Shown in pieces: positions 39,726-48,355 of a stretch of 64,000 bases of DNA. Within the stretch, counting starts at the first letter, position 1; every line of letters starts with the position of its first letter. Both the position numbers and the translations under genes were made by a program. The stretch comes from Streptomyces sp. TSRI0281. Lineage in GTDB: Bacteria; Actinomycetota; Actinomycetes; Streptomycetales; Streptomycetaceae. Location of the stretch: the NCBI RefSeq assembly GCF_001905125.1, contig NZ_LWLE01000037.1:248001-312000 (forward strand), given 5' to 3'. The notes under the pieces are model-generated. The model saw only the letters and a list, made by a program, of their open reading frames with translations. It had not been told where the DNA came from and did not search any database.

Positions 39726-42137
39726 TTGTCCCTCCGTAACCGACTGAGAATGACCGCGGTCGCCGGTCTCGCGCTGTTCAGCGTGTCGGCGTCGCTGCCG
39801 TCGGCCACCGCCGGCACCCCGCACGAACGGCATCCGTCCGGCGGCGGTCTCTCCGCCGTCATCCGGTACACCGAGTACGGCATCCCGCACATCGTGGCGA
39901 AGGACTACGCGCAGCTGGGCTTCGGCAACGGCTGGGCGCAGGCGGCCGATCAGGTGTGCACCCTGGCCGACGGGTTCCTCACGGTGCGCGGCGAACGGTC
40001 CCGCTACCTCGGCGCGGACGCGGCACCGGACGGTTCGCTGTCCTCGGCGACGAAGAACCTGTCCAGCGATCTGTACTTCCGCGGGGTACGCGAGAGCCGC
40101 ACCGTCGAGAAGCTGCTGGAAGTCCCCGCACCGGCGGGGCCGAGCCGTGACGCGAAGGAGTCGATGCGCGGTTTCGCGGCCGGGTACAACGCGTGGATCA
40201 AGCAGAACCGGATCACCGATCCGGCGTGCCGCGGCGCCTCCTGGGTACGGCCCGTCACCGCGCTGGACGTGGCGGTCCGGGCCTTCGCGCTCTCGGTGCT
40301 CGGCGGGCAGGGCCGCGGCATCGACGGCATCACGGCCGCGCAGCCGCCGTCCGCCGCACCGGCGCAGCCGGGAGTGACACCGGGTGAGGCCGCGGAGGCG
40401 GCCGAGCGCCTGCTGTCCACGCAGAACGCGGACATGGGGTCCAACGCCGTCGCGTTCAACGGGACCACCACGGCGAACGGGCGCGGACTGCTCCTCGGCA
40501 ACCCGCACTACCCGTGGCAGGGCGGACGCAGGTTCTGGCAGTCGCAGCAGACGATTCCCGGCGAACTGAACGTCTCCGGCGGCTCGCTGCTCGGCTCGAC
40601 GACGATGTCGATCGGGCACAACGCGAACGTCGCGTGGAGCCATACGGTCGCCACGGGGGTCACGCTCAATCTGCATCAGCTCACCCTGGATCCGGCCGAC
40701 CCGACGGCGTATCTGGTGGACGGCGTACCGGAGCGGATGACGAAGCGCACGGTGTCGGTGCCGGTGAAGGGCGCCGCCGCGGTGACGCGCACCCAGTGGT
40801 GGACCCGGTTCGGGCCGGTCGTCACCTCGCTCGGCGCCGGGCTGCCGCTGCCGTGGACGGCGAGCACCGCGTACGCGCTCAACGACCCGAACGCGGTGAA
40901 TCTGCGGGCGTCCGACACCGCGCTGGGTTTCAGCAAGGCGCGCGGCACCGCAGGTATCCAGGACGCGCTGCGACGTACCCAGGGCCTGCCCTGGGTGAAC
41001 ACGATCGCCGCCGACTCCGCCGGGCACTCCTTCTTCTCCCAGTCGCAGGTCCTGCCGAGGATCACGGACGAGCTGGCCGAGCGCTGCTCGACCCCGCTGG
41101 GCCGCGCCACCTACCCCTCGTCCGGGCTCGCGGTGCTGGACGGTTCGAAGAGCGACTGCGCGCCGGGGTCGGACCCGGACGCGTTGCAGCCGGGCATCTT
41201 CGGCCCGAGCCGGATGCCGACCCTGAAGGACACCCCGTACGTCGAGAACTCCAACGACAGCGCCTGGCTGACGAATGCCGCGCGGCCGCTGACGGGCTAC
41301 GAGCGGGTCTTCGGCACCATCGGCACGAACCGCTCGATGCGTACGCGCGGGGCGATCGAGGACGTGTCGGCGATGGCGGAGCGGGGGCGGCTCCGCGTCG
41401 CGGACCTGCAGCGCCAGCAGTTCGCGAACCGCGCGCCCGCCGGTGACCTGGCGGCAGCCGACATGGCGGCGGCCTGCTCGGCGCTGCCGGGCGGCACCGC
41501 GGTGGGCAGCGACGGTTCACCGGTCGATGTGTCGGCGGCGTGTCCGGTGCTGCGGCGCTGGGACCGGAGCGTGGACACCGACAGCCGGGGCGCACTGCTC
41601 TTCGACCGCTTCTGGCGCCGGGCGGCGAAGGTGCCCGCCGCCCAGCTGTGGAAGGTGCCGTACAGCCCCGCCGATCCGGTGCGGACCCCGAACACCCTCA
41701 CCACCTCGGCTCCCGGGGTGACGGCGGCGCTCGCCGACACCGTGGCGGAGCTGCGGGCGGCGGGCATCGCCCTGGACGCCCCGCTGGGCGATCACCAGTT
41801 CGTCGTACGCGGCGACCAGCGCATCCCGATCGGCGGCGGTACGGAGTCGCTGGGCATCTGGAACAAGACGGAGCCCCGGTGGAACGCGGCGGCAGGCGGC
41901 TACACCGAGGTGTCGGACGGCTCCAGCTACATCCAGGCGGTCGGCTGGGACGGCGGCACGTGCCCGGTGGCCCGGACGCTGCTGACGTACTCCCAGTCCT
42001 CGAATCCGATGTCGCCGCACTTCAGCGACCAGACCCGGCTGTACTCGGGTGAGCGCTGGGTGACGTCACGGTTCTGCGAGAAGGACATCGCGCGCTCGCC
42101 GGAGCTGCGGGTGGTGCGGGTACGCGAGCACCGCTGA
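39726..42137 (+). CDS. Secreted penicillin/acyl-homoserine-lactone acylase (AhlM-like)
   Basis: 803 residues, Ntn hydrolase precursor. Signal peptide at 1-35 (TAVAGLALFSVSASLPSATA), alpha chain to about 238, then the beta chain whose N-terminal nucleophile is S239 in NADMGSNAVAFNGTTTANGR; LGNPHYPWQG and SIGHNANVAWSHTVATGVTL follow as expected. The mature enzyme hydrolyses amide-linked acyl chains: penicillin V, acyl-homoserine lactones or lipopeptides. Length and organisation match the Streptomyces AhlM group. TTG at 39726 is preferred because GGGAGAAG lies directly upstream and gives a full signal peptide; ATG 39750 is the alternative. A strong hairpin follows. Confidence 0.9.
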   Translation: MSLRNRLRMTAVAGLALFSVSASLPSATAGTPHERHPSGGGLSAVIRYTEYGIPHIVAKDYAQLGFGNGWAQAADQVCTLADGFLTVRGERSRYLGADAAPDGSLSSATKNLSSDLYFRGVRESRTVEKLLEVPAPAGPSRDAKESMRGFAAGYNAWIKQNRITDPACRGASWVRPVTALDVAVRAFALSVLGGQGRGIDGITAAQPPSAAPAQPGVTPGEAAEAAERLLSTQNADMGSNAVAFNGTTTANGRGLLLGNPHYPWQGGRRFWQSQQTIPGELNVSGGSLLGSTTMSIGHNANVAWSHTVATGVTLNLHQLTLDPADPTAYLVDGVPERMTKRTVSVPVKGAAAVTRTQWWTRFGPVVTSLGAGLPLPWTASTAYALNDPNAVNLRASDTALGFSKARGTAGIQDALRRTQGLPWVNTIAADSAGHSFFSQSQVLPRITDELAERCSTPLGRATYPSSGLAVLDGSKSDCAPGSDPDALQPGIFGPSRMPTLKDTPYVENSNDSAWLTNAARPLTGYERVFGTIGTNRSMRTRGAIEDVSAMAERGRLRVADLQRQQFANRAPAGDLAAADMAAACSALPGGTAVGSDGSPVDVSAACPVLRRWDRSVDTDSRGALLFDRFWRRAAKVPAAQLWKVPYSPADPVRTPNTLTTSAPGVTAALADTVAELRAAGIALDAPLGDHQFVVRGDQRIPIGGGTESLGIWNKTEPRWNAAAGGYTEVSDGSSYIQAVGWDGGTCPVARTLLTYSQSSNPMSPHFSDQTRLYSGERWVTSRFCEKDIARSPELRVVRVREHR

Positions 42138-42144
42138 TCCGAAG

Positions 42145-42182
42145 AGGTCCTGGGGGTGGGGCCCGCCCCTCCCCCAGGACCT
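42145..42182. terminator. Bidirectional terminator hairpin
   Basis: 12-bp perfect outer stem (42145..42156 and 42171..42182, arm AGGTCCTGGGGG) plus a further four-pair GGGG/CCCC inner stem, 8 bases after the acylase stop and 11 bases from the convergent synthetase stop. Confidence 0.85.
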
Positions 42183-42192
42183 GACCGCCGGT

Positions 42193-43743
42193 TCACAGGG
42201 CGCGTGCGCGGCCCTCCCAGTACGGGTCGCGCAGGCGTCGTTTGTACAGCTTGCCGTTGGGGTCGCGGGGCATCGCGGCGATGAAGTCGACGCTCCTGGG
42301 CCGCTTGAACCCGGCGAGCCGCTGTTCGCAGTGGGCGAGGATTACGGCGGCGAGGCCGTCCCCGGGCTCGAAGCCCTCGGCCGCTTCGACGACGGCCTTG
42401 ACCTGCTCCCCCCAGTCGCTGTGCGGGATGCCGAAGACGGCCGCGTCGGCGACCGCGGGGTGGGCGAGAAGGGCCGCCTCGATCTCGGCGGGGTAGATGT
42501 TGACCCCACCCGAGATGATCATGTCGATCTTGCGGTCACGGAGGAAGAGATAGCCGTCCTCATCGAGGACGCCCAGGTCACCTACGGTGAAGAAGTCGCC
42601 GATGCGGTTCTTCCGGGTCTTGGTCTCGTCCTTGTGGTAGCTGAAGCCGCCGGTGCTCATCTTCATGTAGACGGTGCCCAGTTCGCCGGGCGCCAGACGG
42701 TTCCCGTCGTCGTCGAAGATGGCCAGTTCGCTGATGGGCCAGGCCTTTCCGACGGTTCCCGGCTTCTTCAGCCAGTCCTCGGCGGTGGCGAACGCGCCGC
42801 CGCCCTCGCTGGCCGCGTAGTACTCCTCGACGCACCGTCCCCACCAGTCGATCATGGCGCGCTTGACGTGGTCGGGGCAGGGGGCGGCCCCATGGATGGC
42901 GTGCCGCATCGTCGAGACGTCGTAGCGCCGCTTGACCTCGTCGGGAAGGGCGAGGAGGCGGTGGAACTGGGTGGGGACCATATGCGTGTGTGTGCAGCGG
43001 TGCGCGTCGATGACCCGGAGCATCTCCTGCGGTGCCCATCTGTCCATCAGGACCAGCGGGTGGCCGATGTGCAGGGCCGCGCCCGCGAACTGGAGCACGG
43101 CCGTGTGGTAGAGCGGTGAGCAGACCAGATGCACATGGTCGTCGAACGGTTTGATGCCGAAGATGCCCAGGAAGCCGCCGAGGTGGCTCTCCTCGGGGAG
43201 TTTTCCGGAGAGCGGCCGCCGGATGCCGCGGGGGCGGCCGGTGGTGCCCGAGGTGTAGTTCATGACCCAGCCCAGCGTGCGGTCGGCGGGCGGGGTGTCC
43301 GGCCGGCCGTCGAGCAGTTCCGCGTACGGGCGGCAGCCGTCGACCGTGCCGACGGCGTAGCGATGGGTGGCGGGCAGGTTCGCCTCGTCGGCGGCGGCGG
43401 TCGCGGCGTCCGCGAACCGTTCGTGCGCGATCAGGACCTTGGCCCCGGAGTCCGCGACGATCCAGGCGATCTCGGGGCCGACGAGGTGGTGGTTGACGGG
43501 GACCAGATAGAAACCGGCCTGGGAGGCGGCGAGATAGGCGGTGAGGAACTCCACTCCGTTGGGCAGGACGACGGCGAACGCGTCGCCCCGCCCGAGGCCC
43601 GCGGCACGCAGTCCGTGGACCATGCGGTTGGCGGCGGCGTGCAGCCGGCCCGCGCTCCATTCCTCGCCGTCGGGTGCGACGAGGACGGTGCGGCCGGGGT
43701 CCGCGGTGGCCTGGGCCCAGAAGCCGTTGGGGGGCTGGTTCAT
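42193..43743 (-). CDS. Acyl-CoA synthetase (ANL family)
   Basis: 516 residues. ATP loop VMNYTSGTTGRPRGIRRPL, EEYYAASEGGGAFATAEDW, hinge FFTVGDLGVLDEDGYLFLRD and the C-terminal lysine in MPRDPNGKLYKRRLRDPYW. Resembles actinobacterial FadD paralogues tied to steroid or complex lipid breakdown rather than housekeeping fatty-acid activation; that is inference. Its ATG overlaps the stop of the nitronate monooxygenase gene (ATGA), so the two are co-translated. Confidence 0.9.
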   Translation of the reverse strand: MNQPPNGFWAQATADPGRTVLVAPDGEEWSAGRLHAAANRMVHGLRAAGLGRGDAFAVVLPNGVEFLTAYLAASQAGFYLVPVNHHLVGPEIAWIVADSGAKVLIAHERFADAATAAADEANLPATHRYAVGTVDGCRPYAELLDGRPDTPPADRTLGWVMNYTSGTTGRPRGIRRPLSGKLPEESHLGGFLGIFGIKPFDDHVHLVCSPLYHTAVLQFAGAALHIGHPLVLMDRWAPQEMLRVIDAHRCTHTHMVPTQFHRLLALPDEVKRRYDVSTMRHAIHGAAPCPDHVKRAMIDWWGRCVEEYYAASEGGGAFATAEDWLKKPGTVGKAWPISELAIFDDDGNRLAPGELGTVYMKMSTGGFSYHKDETKTRKNRIGDFFTVGDLGVLDEDGYLFLRDRKIDMIISGGVNIYPAEIEAALLAHPAVADAAVFGIPHSDWGEQVKAVVEAAEGFEPGDGLAAVILAHCEQRLAGFKRPRSVDFIAAMPRDPNGKLYKRRLRDPYWEGRARAL

Positions 43744-44849
43744 GACGCGCTCCGTCCGGCGATGCGGTTGATCCGGTCCACGGCGCGTTCGAAGCCGCGG
43801 GTCAGGTCGTCGAAGACCGCCTGGACGCCGCGTTCGGCGTTCATCCGTCCCACGATCTGCCCGACCGGTGTACCGAGCAGGGCCCCGATCTCGTACTTCT
43901 GGATCCGGGAGACCGCTTCGGCGACCAGGAGCCCCTGGAGCGGCATGGGCAGGGTGCCGGGTCCGGCGGCGTCGTCCCAGGCGTCGGTCCATTCGGTACG
44001 CAGCTGGCGTGCGGGTTTCCCGGTGAGGGCGCGGGAGCGCACGGTGTCCCCGGAGCCCGCGTCGAGGAGTTTGCGGGTCAGGGCCGGGGAGTGGAGGTCG
44101 GCCTCTTCGGTGGTGAGCCAGAGGGAACCGAGCCATACGCCCTGGGCGCCCAGGGCGAGCCCGGCGGCGATCTGTTCGCCGCTGCCGATGCCTCCGGCGG
44201 CGAGGACGGGCAGCGGGCCGACGGCGTCGACCACTTCGGGGACCAGCACCATGGAGGCGATCTCTCCGGTGTGGCCGCCCGCCTCGTATCCCTGGGCGAC
44301 GACGATGTCGATGCCCGCTTCGGCGTGCCGCCGGGCGTGTTTGGCGCTGCCCGCGAGGGCGGCGACGAGCACCCCGTGCTCGTGGGCGCGGCGGACCACG
44401 TCGGGGGGCGGGGAGCCGAGGGCGTTGGCGAGGAGTTTGATCGGGTAGTCGAAGGCCACGTCGAGCTGGTTGCGGGCGACCTCTTCCATCCAGCCGGTGA
44501 TGCGCCAGCCGGACGCCTCGCCCTCCGCGAGGTCGGGGACGCCGTGTGCGGCGAGGGTGTCCTGGACGAATCTGCGGTGTCCGTCCGGGATCATCGCCTC
44601 GACATCCGCCTCGGTGACCCCTTCCACCTTCTTGGCCGGCATGACGACGTCCAGGCCGTACGGCTTGCCGTCGACGTGCTCCGTCATCCAGTCGAGGTCG
44701 CGCGCCAGGTCGTCCGGGGCGGTGTACCGGACCGCTCCGAGCACCCCCAGACCGCCGGCTCTGGTGATGGCAGCGGCGACCGCGGGGAACGGCGTGAAGC
44801 CGAAGATGGCGTGCTCGATCCCCAGTTTTCTGCTCAGCTCCGTCTCCAT
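43740..44849 (-). CDS. Nitronate monooxygenase / NPD-like flavoprotein
   Basis: 369 residues, FMN-dependent TIM barrel. GIEHAIFGFTPFPAVAAAIT at the start, IDIVVAQGYEAGGHTGEIAS and PVLAAGGIGSGEQIAAGLAL carry the FMN phosphate-binding features. Family members oxidise nitronates; many actinobacterial ones near fadD genes act on other substrates such as enoyl intermediates. First gene of a two-gene operon with the synthetase. Start at 44849 is preferred because the conserved N-terminus begins there. Confidence 0.87.
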   Translation of the reverse strand: METELSRKLGIEHAIFGFTPFPAVAAAITRAGGLGVLGAVRYTAPDDLARDLDWMTEHVDGKPYGLDVVMPAKKVEGVTEADVEAMIPDGHRRFVQDTLAAHGVPDLAEGEASGWRITGWMEEVARNQLDVAFDYPIKLLANALGSPPPDVVRRAHEHGVLVAALAGSAKHARRHAEAGIDIVVAQGYEAGGHTGEIASMVLVPEVVDAVGPLPVLAAGGIGSGEQIAAGLALGAQGVWLGSLWLTTEEADLHSPALTRKLLDAGSGDTVRSRALTGKPARQLRTEWTDAWDDAAGPGTLPMPLQGLLVAEAVSRIQKYEIGALLGTPVGQIVGRMNAERGVQAVFDDLTRGFERAVDRINRIAGRSAS

Positions 44850-44989
44850 GGGCGGCAGGATGCCGCAGCCGGACAACCGAAGGAAGAGATTTCCTGATGC
44901 TGTGTCAGATTCTTTGTGCCGCCGGGGCCGTACGGGGCGGCAGGGGTGCCAGTAATCTCGGCGGCGGCAAGAAGTTTCACTCTTCGACC

Positions 44990-45011
44990 AACTTTTCGAA
45001 AGTTACTTTCG
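44990..45011. promoter_or_regulatory. Nested palindromes before the serine-hydrolase gene
   Basis: Two overlapping perfect palindromes: AACTTT-TCG-AAAGTT (44990..45004) and CGAAAGT-T-ACTTTCG (44997..45011). They stand in an AT-richer patch about 60 bases upstream of the start codon. GAAA-n-TTTC halves are typical of repressor sites in Streptomyces hydrolase promoters, so an operator is likely. Confidence 0.55.
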
Positions 45012-45070
45012 CGCGGGCTGCCACGCGGGCGCCGCCCCGTGGATGCCCCCACACGCTGGAGGGGTTGCGG

Positions 45071-46930
45071 ATGACCGGGGACGCGACAGGGAGCGGATTC
45101 AGCCGCCGGAGACTGGGGGGCGGGATACTGGCCCTGGGCGGAGCACTCGCCCTCGCGCCGATCCCCCTCGCGGGAACGGCCGCCGGGGCGGAACCGGGCA
45201 CAGGAACGGGCGTGGGTACGGGCGTGGGTACGGACAAGGGTGCGCAACCGGGGCCCGCTTCGGGGCGCCCCACGCTGCGACGCGGTTCCGCCGCCCGCGC
45301 CGGACTGCTCCAGGGACAGCTGGACCAGCTCGTCACCGATGCGGAGCAGTACCTGAGCGACTCCCCCAAGCACCCCTGGTACGCGGGCGCGGTCCTGCTC
45401 GCCGGACGCGGCGGCACGGTGGCTCTGCACCGGCCGATCGGCAAGGCTGTGCGCTATGCCGGGTACGACGAGAAGACCGACACGGGTGTGGAGTTCCCGG
45501 CGGAGCAGCAGATCGCGATGGCCGAGGACACCGTCTTCGACCTCGCCTCGGTCTCCAAGCTCTTCACCTCGATCCTGGCCGTGCAGCAGATCGAGCGGGG
45601 CACGCTGGAGCTGGAGGCGACGGTCGCCTCGTATCTCCCGGACTTCGCGGGCGGCGGCAAGCAGGGCATCACGGTCCGCCAGCTGCTGACGCACACATCC
45701 GGCTTCCGGTCGTGGATCCCCCTCTACAAGGAGCCGACCCGGGAAGGGAAGCTGCGGCTGCTGTGGAACGAGGTGCCCGCGAGCGCACCGGGCAGCGCCT
45801 ATCTCTACTCCGACCTGAATCTGATCTCGCTGCAACTGATCCTGGAGAAGATCACCGGCCGCGCTCAGGATGAACTGCTCCGCGACGAGATCACCGCTCC
45901 GCTGGGGATGCACCGCACTCGCTACAACCCGCCGGCCTCCTGGAAGCCGAAGATCGCCGCCACCGAGGACGCCCGGCTGCCGTGGTCGGGCCTGGAGCGC
46001 GGGCTCGTCTGGGGCGAGGTGCACGACGAGAACGCGTACAGCCTGGAGGGGGTCGCGGGCCACGCAGGAGTGTTCTCCTGCGCCTGGGACCTGGCGATCC
46101 TCGCCCGTACGCTGCTCAACGGCGGGGTCTACGGGCGCTCCCGGATCCTGTCCGAGGAGTCGGTGGAGCTGATGTTCACCGACTTCAACACCGCGTTCCC
46201 GGGCGATGAGCACGGTCTCGGCTTCGAGCTCTACCAGCACTGGTACATGGGAGCGATGGCCACCCCCCGCACCGCGGGCCACACCGGCTTCACCGGCACC
46301 AGCCTGGTCCTGGACCCGTCGACCGACTCATTTCTGATCGTGCTGGGCAATTCGGTGCATCCCGTACGTAATTGGCGCTCCGGCAGCGCACCCCGGGTAG
46401 CCACGGCCAACCGGATGGCACGGGCGGTCCCGGTGCGGCCGGCCCGGGGGCGCACCGCCTGGTTCTCCGGCATGGCGAGCTCCGCCACCGCCACGCTCGC
46501 ACTGCCCGCGCTGCGCCTGGCGTCCACGCGGTCCGAGGTGAGCTGTGCGCTGTGGTGGGACACCGAGCCCGGCTCCGACGTCCTCGCCCTGGAGCTGTCG
46601 GCGGACGCGGGGGCGAGCTGGCAGACGGTGCCGTTCACCACCGTCGCGACCGGCTCCGGCCCGGACCGGGAGCCCGAGGACCGCCCGACGGGCTCGGTGT
46701 CCGGCTGGTCGGGGCGCCGCTGGCACCGGCTGGAGGCGGACCTGGCCGCCTGGCGCGGCAAGGAGGTGCGCCTGCGGTGGCGTTACACCACGGACCAGCT
46801 GTACGTGGGGCGCGGCGCGTACGTGGACGGCATCCGGGTCCGGGACGGCGGCCGCACGGTCTTCGACGAGTCGAGGCCGCGGGACGCCGGGCGGATCGAG
46901 GCGACCGGCTGGACGGCTTCGGCCGACTGA
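45071..46930 (+). CDS. Secreted beta-lactamase-family serine hydrolase with C-terminal beta-sandwich
   Basis: 619 residues. Tat-type signal (SRRRLGGGILALGGALALAP), a short GTGVGTGV linker, then a serine beta-lactamase/PBP-C fold: S160-x-x-K163 in FDLASVSKLFTSIL, the YSDL box (YLYSDLNLISLQL) and the HTGFTG triad replacing KTG. The last ~150 residues form an extra beta-rich domain (LWWDTEPGSDVLALELSADA; LEADLAAWRGKEVRLRWRYT) like those of secreted peptidases. Likely an esterase or D-peptidase; substrate not evident. GGAGG lies 10 bases before ATG 45071. Confidence 0.87.
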   Translation: MTGDATGSGFSRRRLGGGILALGGALALAPIPLAGTAAGAEPGTGTGVGTGVGTDKGAQPGPASGRPTLRRGSAARAGLLQGQLDQLVTDAEQYLSDSPKHPWYAGAVLLAGRGGTVALHRPIGKAVRYAGYDEKTDTGVEFPAEQQIAMAEDTVFDLASVSKLFTSILAVQQIERGTLELEATVASYLPDFAGGGKQGITVRQLLTHTSGFRSWIPLYKEPTREGKLRLLWNEVPASAPGSAYLYSDLNLISLQLILEKITGRAQDELLRDEITAPLGMHRTRYNPPASWKPKIAATEDARLPWSGLERGLVWGEVHDENAYSLEGVAGHAGVFSCAWDLAILARTLLNGGVYGRSRILSEESVELMFTDFNTAFPGDEHGLGFELYQHWYMGAMATPRTAGHTGFTGTSLVLDPSTDSFLIVLGNSVHPVRNWRSGSAPRVATANRMARAVPVRPARGRTAWFSGMASSATATLALPALRLASTRSEVSCALWWDTEPGSDVLALELSADAGASWQTVPFTTVATGSGPDREPEDRPTGSVSGWSGRRWHRLEADLAAWRGKEVRLRWRYTTDQLYVGRGAYVDGIRVRDGGRTVFDESRPRDAGRIEATGWTASAD

Positions 46931-46940
46931 GCCGACCGAG

Positions 46941-46976
46941 CCGGGTGAACCGTACGGGCCGGGTGAACCGTACGGG
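46941..46976. repeat. 18-bp direct repeat, two copies
   Basis: CCGGGTGAACCGTACGGG occurs twice head to tail in the 101-base gap between the convergent hydrolase and LacI genes. Function unknown. Confidence 0.85.
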
Positions 46977-47031
46977 CCGCCCGGCCGGACGCCTGCTCAC
47001 CGCGCCCGCGCCGTCACCGGCGCCCGCCCGC

Positions 47032-48129
47032 TCAGGCCACCGGTGCGGGCGCCTGTGACGGCGCGGGCGTCGGTGACGGCACCAGCACCGGCGCCGGTGC
47101 CGTCGACTTGCGCACCACCAGCCGGGGGCGGATGAGCAGCGAACGCCCCGCCGAGGGCGCCGAGTCGATCCGGGCCCTGAGCTGCTGGAACGTCTCCGCG
47201 GCCATCTCGGGGAGCGGCTGGCGGACCGTGGTGAGCGGCGGTTCGAACAGGTCCGCGAGCAGGATGTCGTCGAAGCCGACGACCGAGATGTCCTTTCCGG
47301 CACTGAGTCCGGCGTCCTTCGCGCCCCGGCAGATCCCGATCGCGCACATGTCGTTGATCGCGACGAACGCGGTGGGCGGACGCGGTCCGCCCAGCAGCTC
47401 GCGAGCCGCGTTGCGGCCCAGCTCGGCGGCGTCCTTGTCCCCGAACTCGGCGGTCTCCGCCCCGGGCCACACGATCGCGTCGGCCGGATCGAGACCGGCC
47501 GACTCCAGGGCCGCCCGGAAGCCGCGCAGCCGCTCGCGCCGGTTGACACTGTTGACGGAGCCGGAGACGAAGGCGAGCCTCCGGTGACCGAGTTCGATCA
47601 GGTGACGGGTGGCGAGCTCGGCCCCCATGGCGTTGTCCACGCTGATACTGGCCAGCGACGCCGGATCGCCCGCCTGGGCCGTGCGGTCGAAGGCGACCAT
47701 CTTCAGACCCCGGCTGAGCAGCGGCGCCACATGTTCGAGCGAGGGCAGTGAGGAGCAGAGCACCACACCGCTCACCCCGTCGGCGAGCAGTTCCTCGCCG
47801 TACTTGAGCTCACGGGCCGGGTCGCGCTCACTGTTGCAGAGCAGGACGTGATAGCCCTCGGCGAGCGCGATGGCCTCCAGCTCGCGGGCGAGAGCCCCCC
47901 AGAAGGGGTTGGCGACGGACGGCACGATGAGGCCGATCACCTTGATCCGGCCCGTGCGCAGCATCCGTGCCGCCCGGTTGGGCCGGTAGTTCAGCTGCTC
48001 GATGGCCTGCTCGACACGGGCCAGGGTCGCCGCCTGCATACGGTCCGTGCGCCCGTTGAGGACGTTGGACACGGTGCTCGCGGACACCCCCGCAGCCGCC
48101 GCAACCTGATGGATCGTAACCCCGCTCAT
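47032..48129 (-). CDS. LacI-family repressor of the polysaccharide operon
   Basis: 365 residues. N-terminal LacI helix-turn-helix (VTIHQVAAAAGVSASTVSNV) and hinge (YRPNRAARMLRTGRIKVIGL), then a periplasmic-binding-like effector domain (SVANPFWGALARELEAIALA; FVAINDMCAIGICRGAKDAG; TVRQPLPEMAAETF). The last 25 residues are an odd Ala/Pro tail. Divergent from the transporter operon with three copies of a TGYATCGATTTAC element between, so it most likely represses both itself and the operon until an oligosaccharide or uronate derivative binds. Confidence 0.93.
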   Translation of the reverse strand: MSGVTIHQVAAAAGVSASTVSNVLNGRTDRMQAATLARVEQAIEQLNYRPNRAARMLRTGRIKVIGLIVPSVANPFWGALARELEAIALAEGYHVLLCNSERDPARELKYGEELLADGVSGVVLCSSLPSLEHVAPLLSRGLKMVAFDRTAQAGDPASLASISVDNAMGAELATRHLIELGHRRLAFVSGSVNSVNRRERLRGFRAALESAGLDPADAIVWPGAETAEFGDKDAAELGRNAARELLGGPRPPTAFVAINDMCAIGICRGAKDAGLSAGKDISVVGFDDILLADLFEPPLTTVRQPLPEMAAETFQQLRARIDSAPSAGRSLLIRPRLVVRKSTAPAPVLVPSPTPAPSQAPAPVA

Positions 48130-48164
48130 GCCACCTCCGGTTCGGAACGACCTGCCGATCGTAG

Positions 48165-48177
48165 TGTATCGATTTAC
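48165..48177. promoter_or_regulatory. LacI-type operator, copy 1
   Basis: TGTATCGATTTAC, centred on ATCGAT, 36 bases upstream of the lacI start. One of three related sites in this divergent promoter region. Confidence 0.65.
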
Positions 48178-48187
48178 TTAACTCTCT

Positions 48188-48198
48188 CCATCGATACA
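48188..48198. promoter_or_regulatory. LacI-type operator, copy 2 (inverted)
   Basis: CCATCGATACA, the reverse-strand form of TGTATCGATGG. Its ATCGAT core is 22 bases from copy 1, two helical turns, so two repressor dimers could bind one DNA face. Confidence 0.6.
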
Positions 48199-48269
48199 CC
48201 CGTTAACTTTCCTGAAAAATTGTTGTGCATCAGCTGTTGACGCCGCTCTCACGGCGTTCCTAGTCTCAG

Positions 48270-48282
48270 TGCATCGATTTAC
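48270..48282. promoter_or_regulatory. LacI-type operator, copy 3
   Basis: TGCATCGATTTAC, 12 of 13 bases identical to copy 1 and in the same orientation, 74 bases before the binding-protein start and probably at or just after the operon promoter. Confidence 0.65.
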
Positions 48283-48355
48283 CAGCACTTCCCAGCCATG
48301 GCTGGGACACCATCGCTGGATCGATCCACAGCTTCCACCTCAAAAGGGGTGTCCC

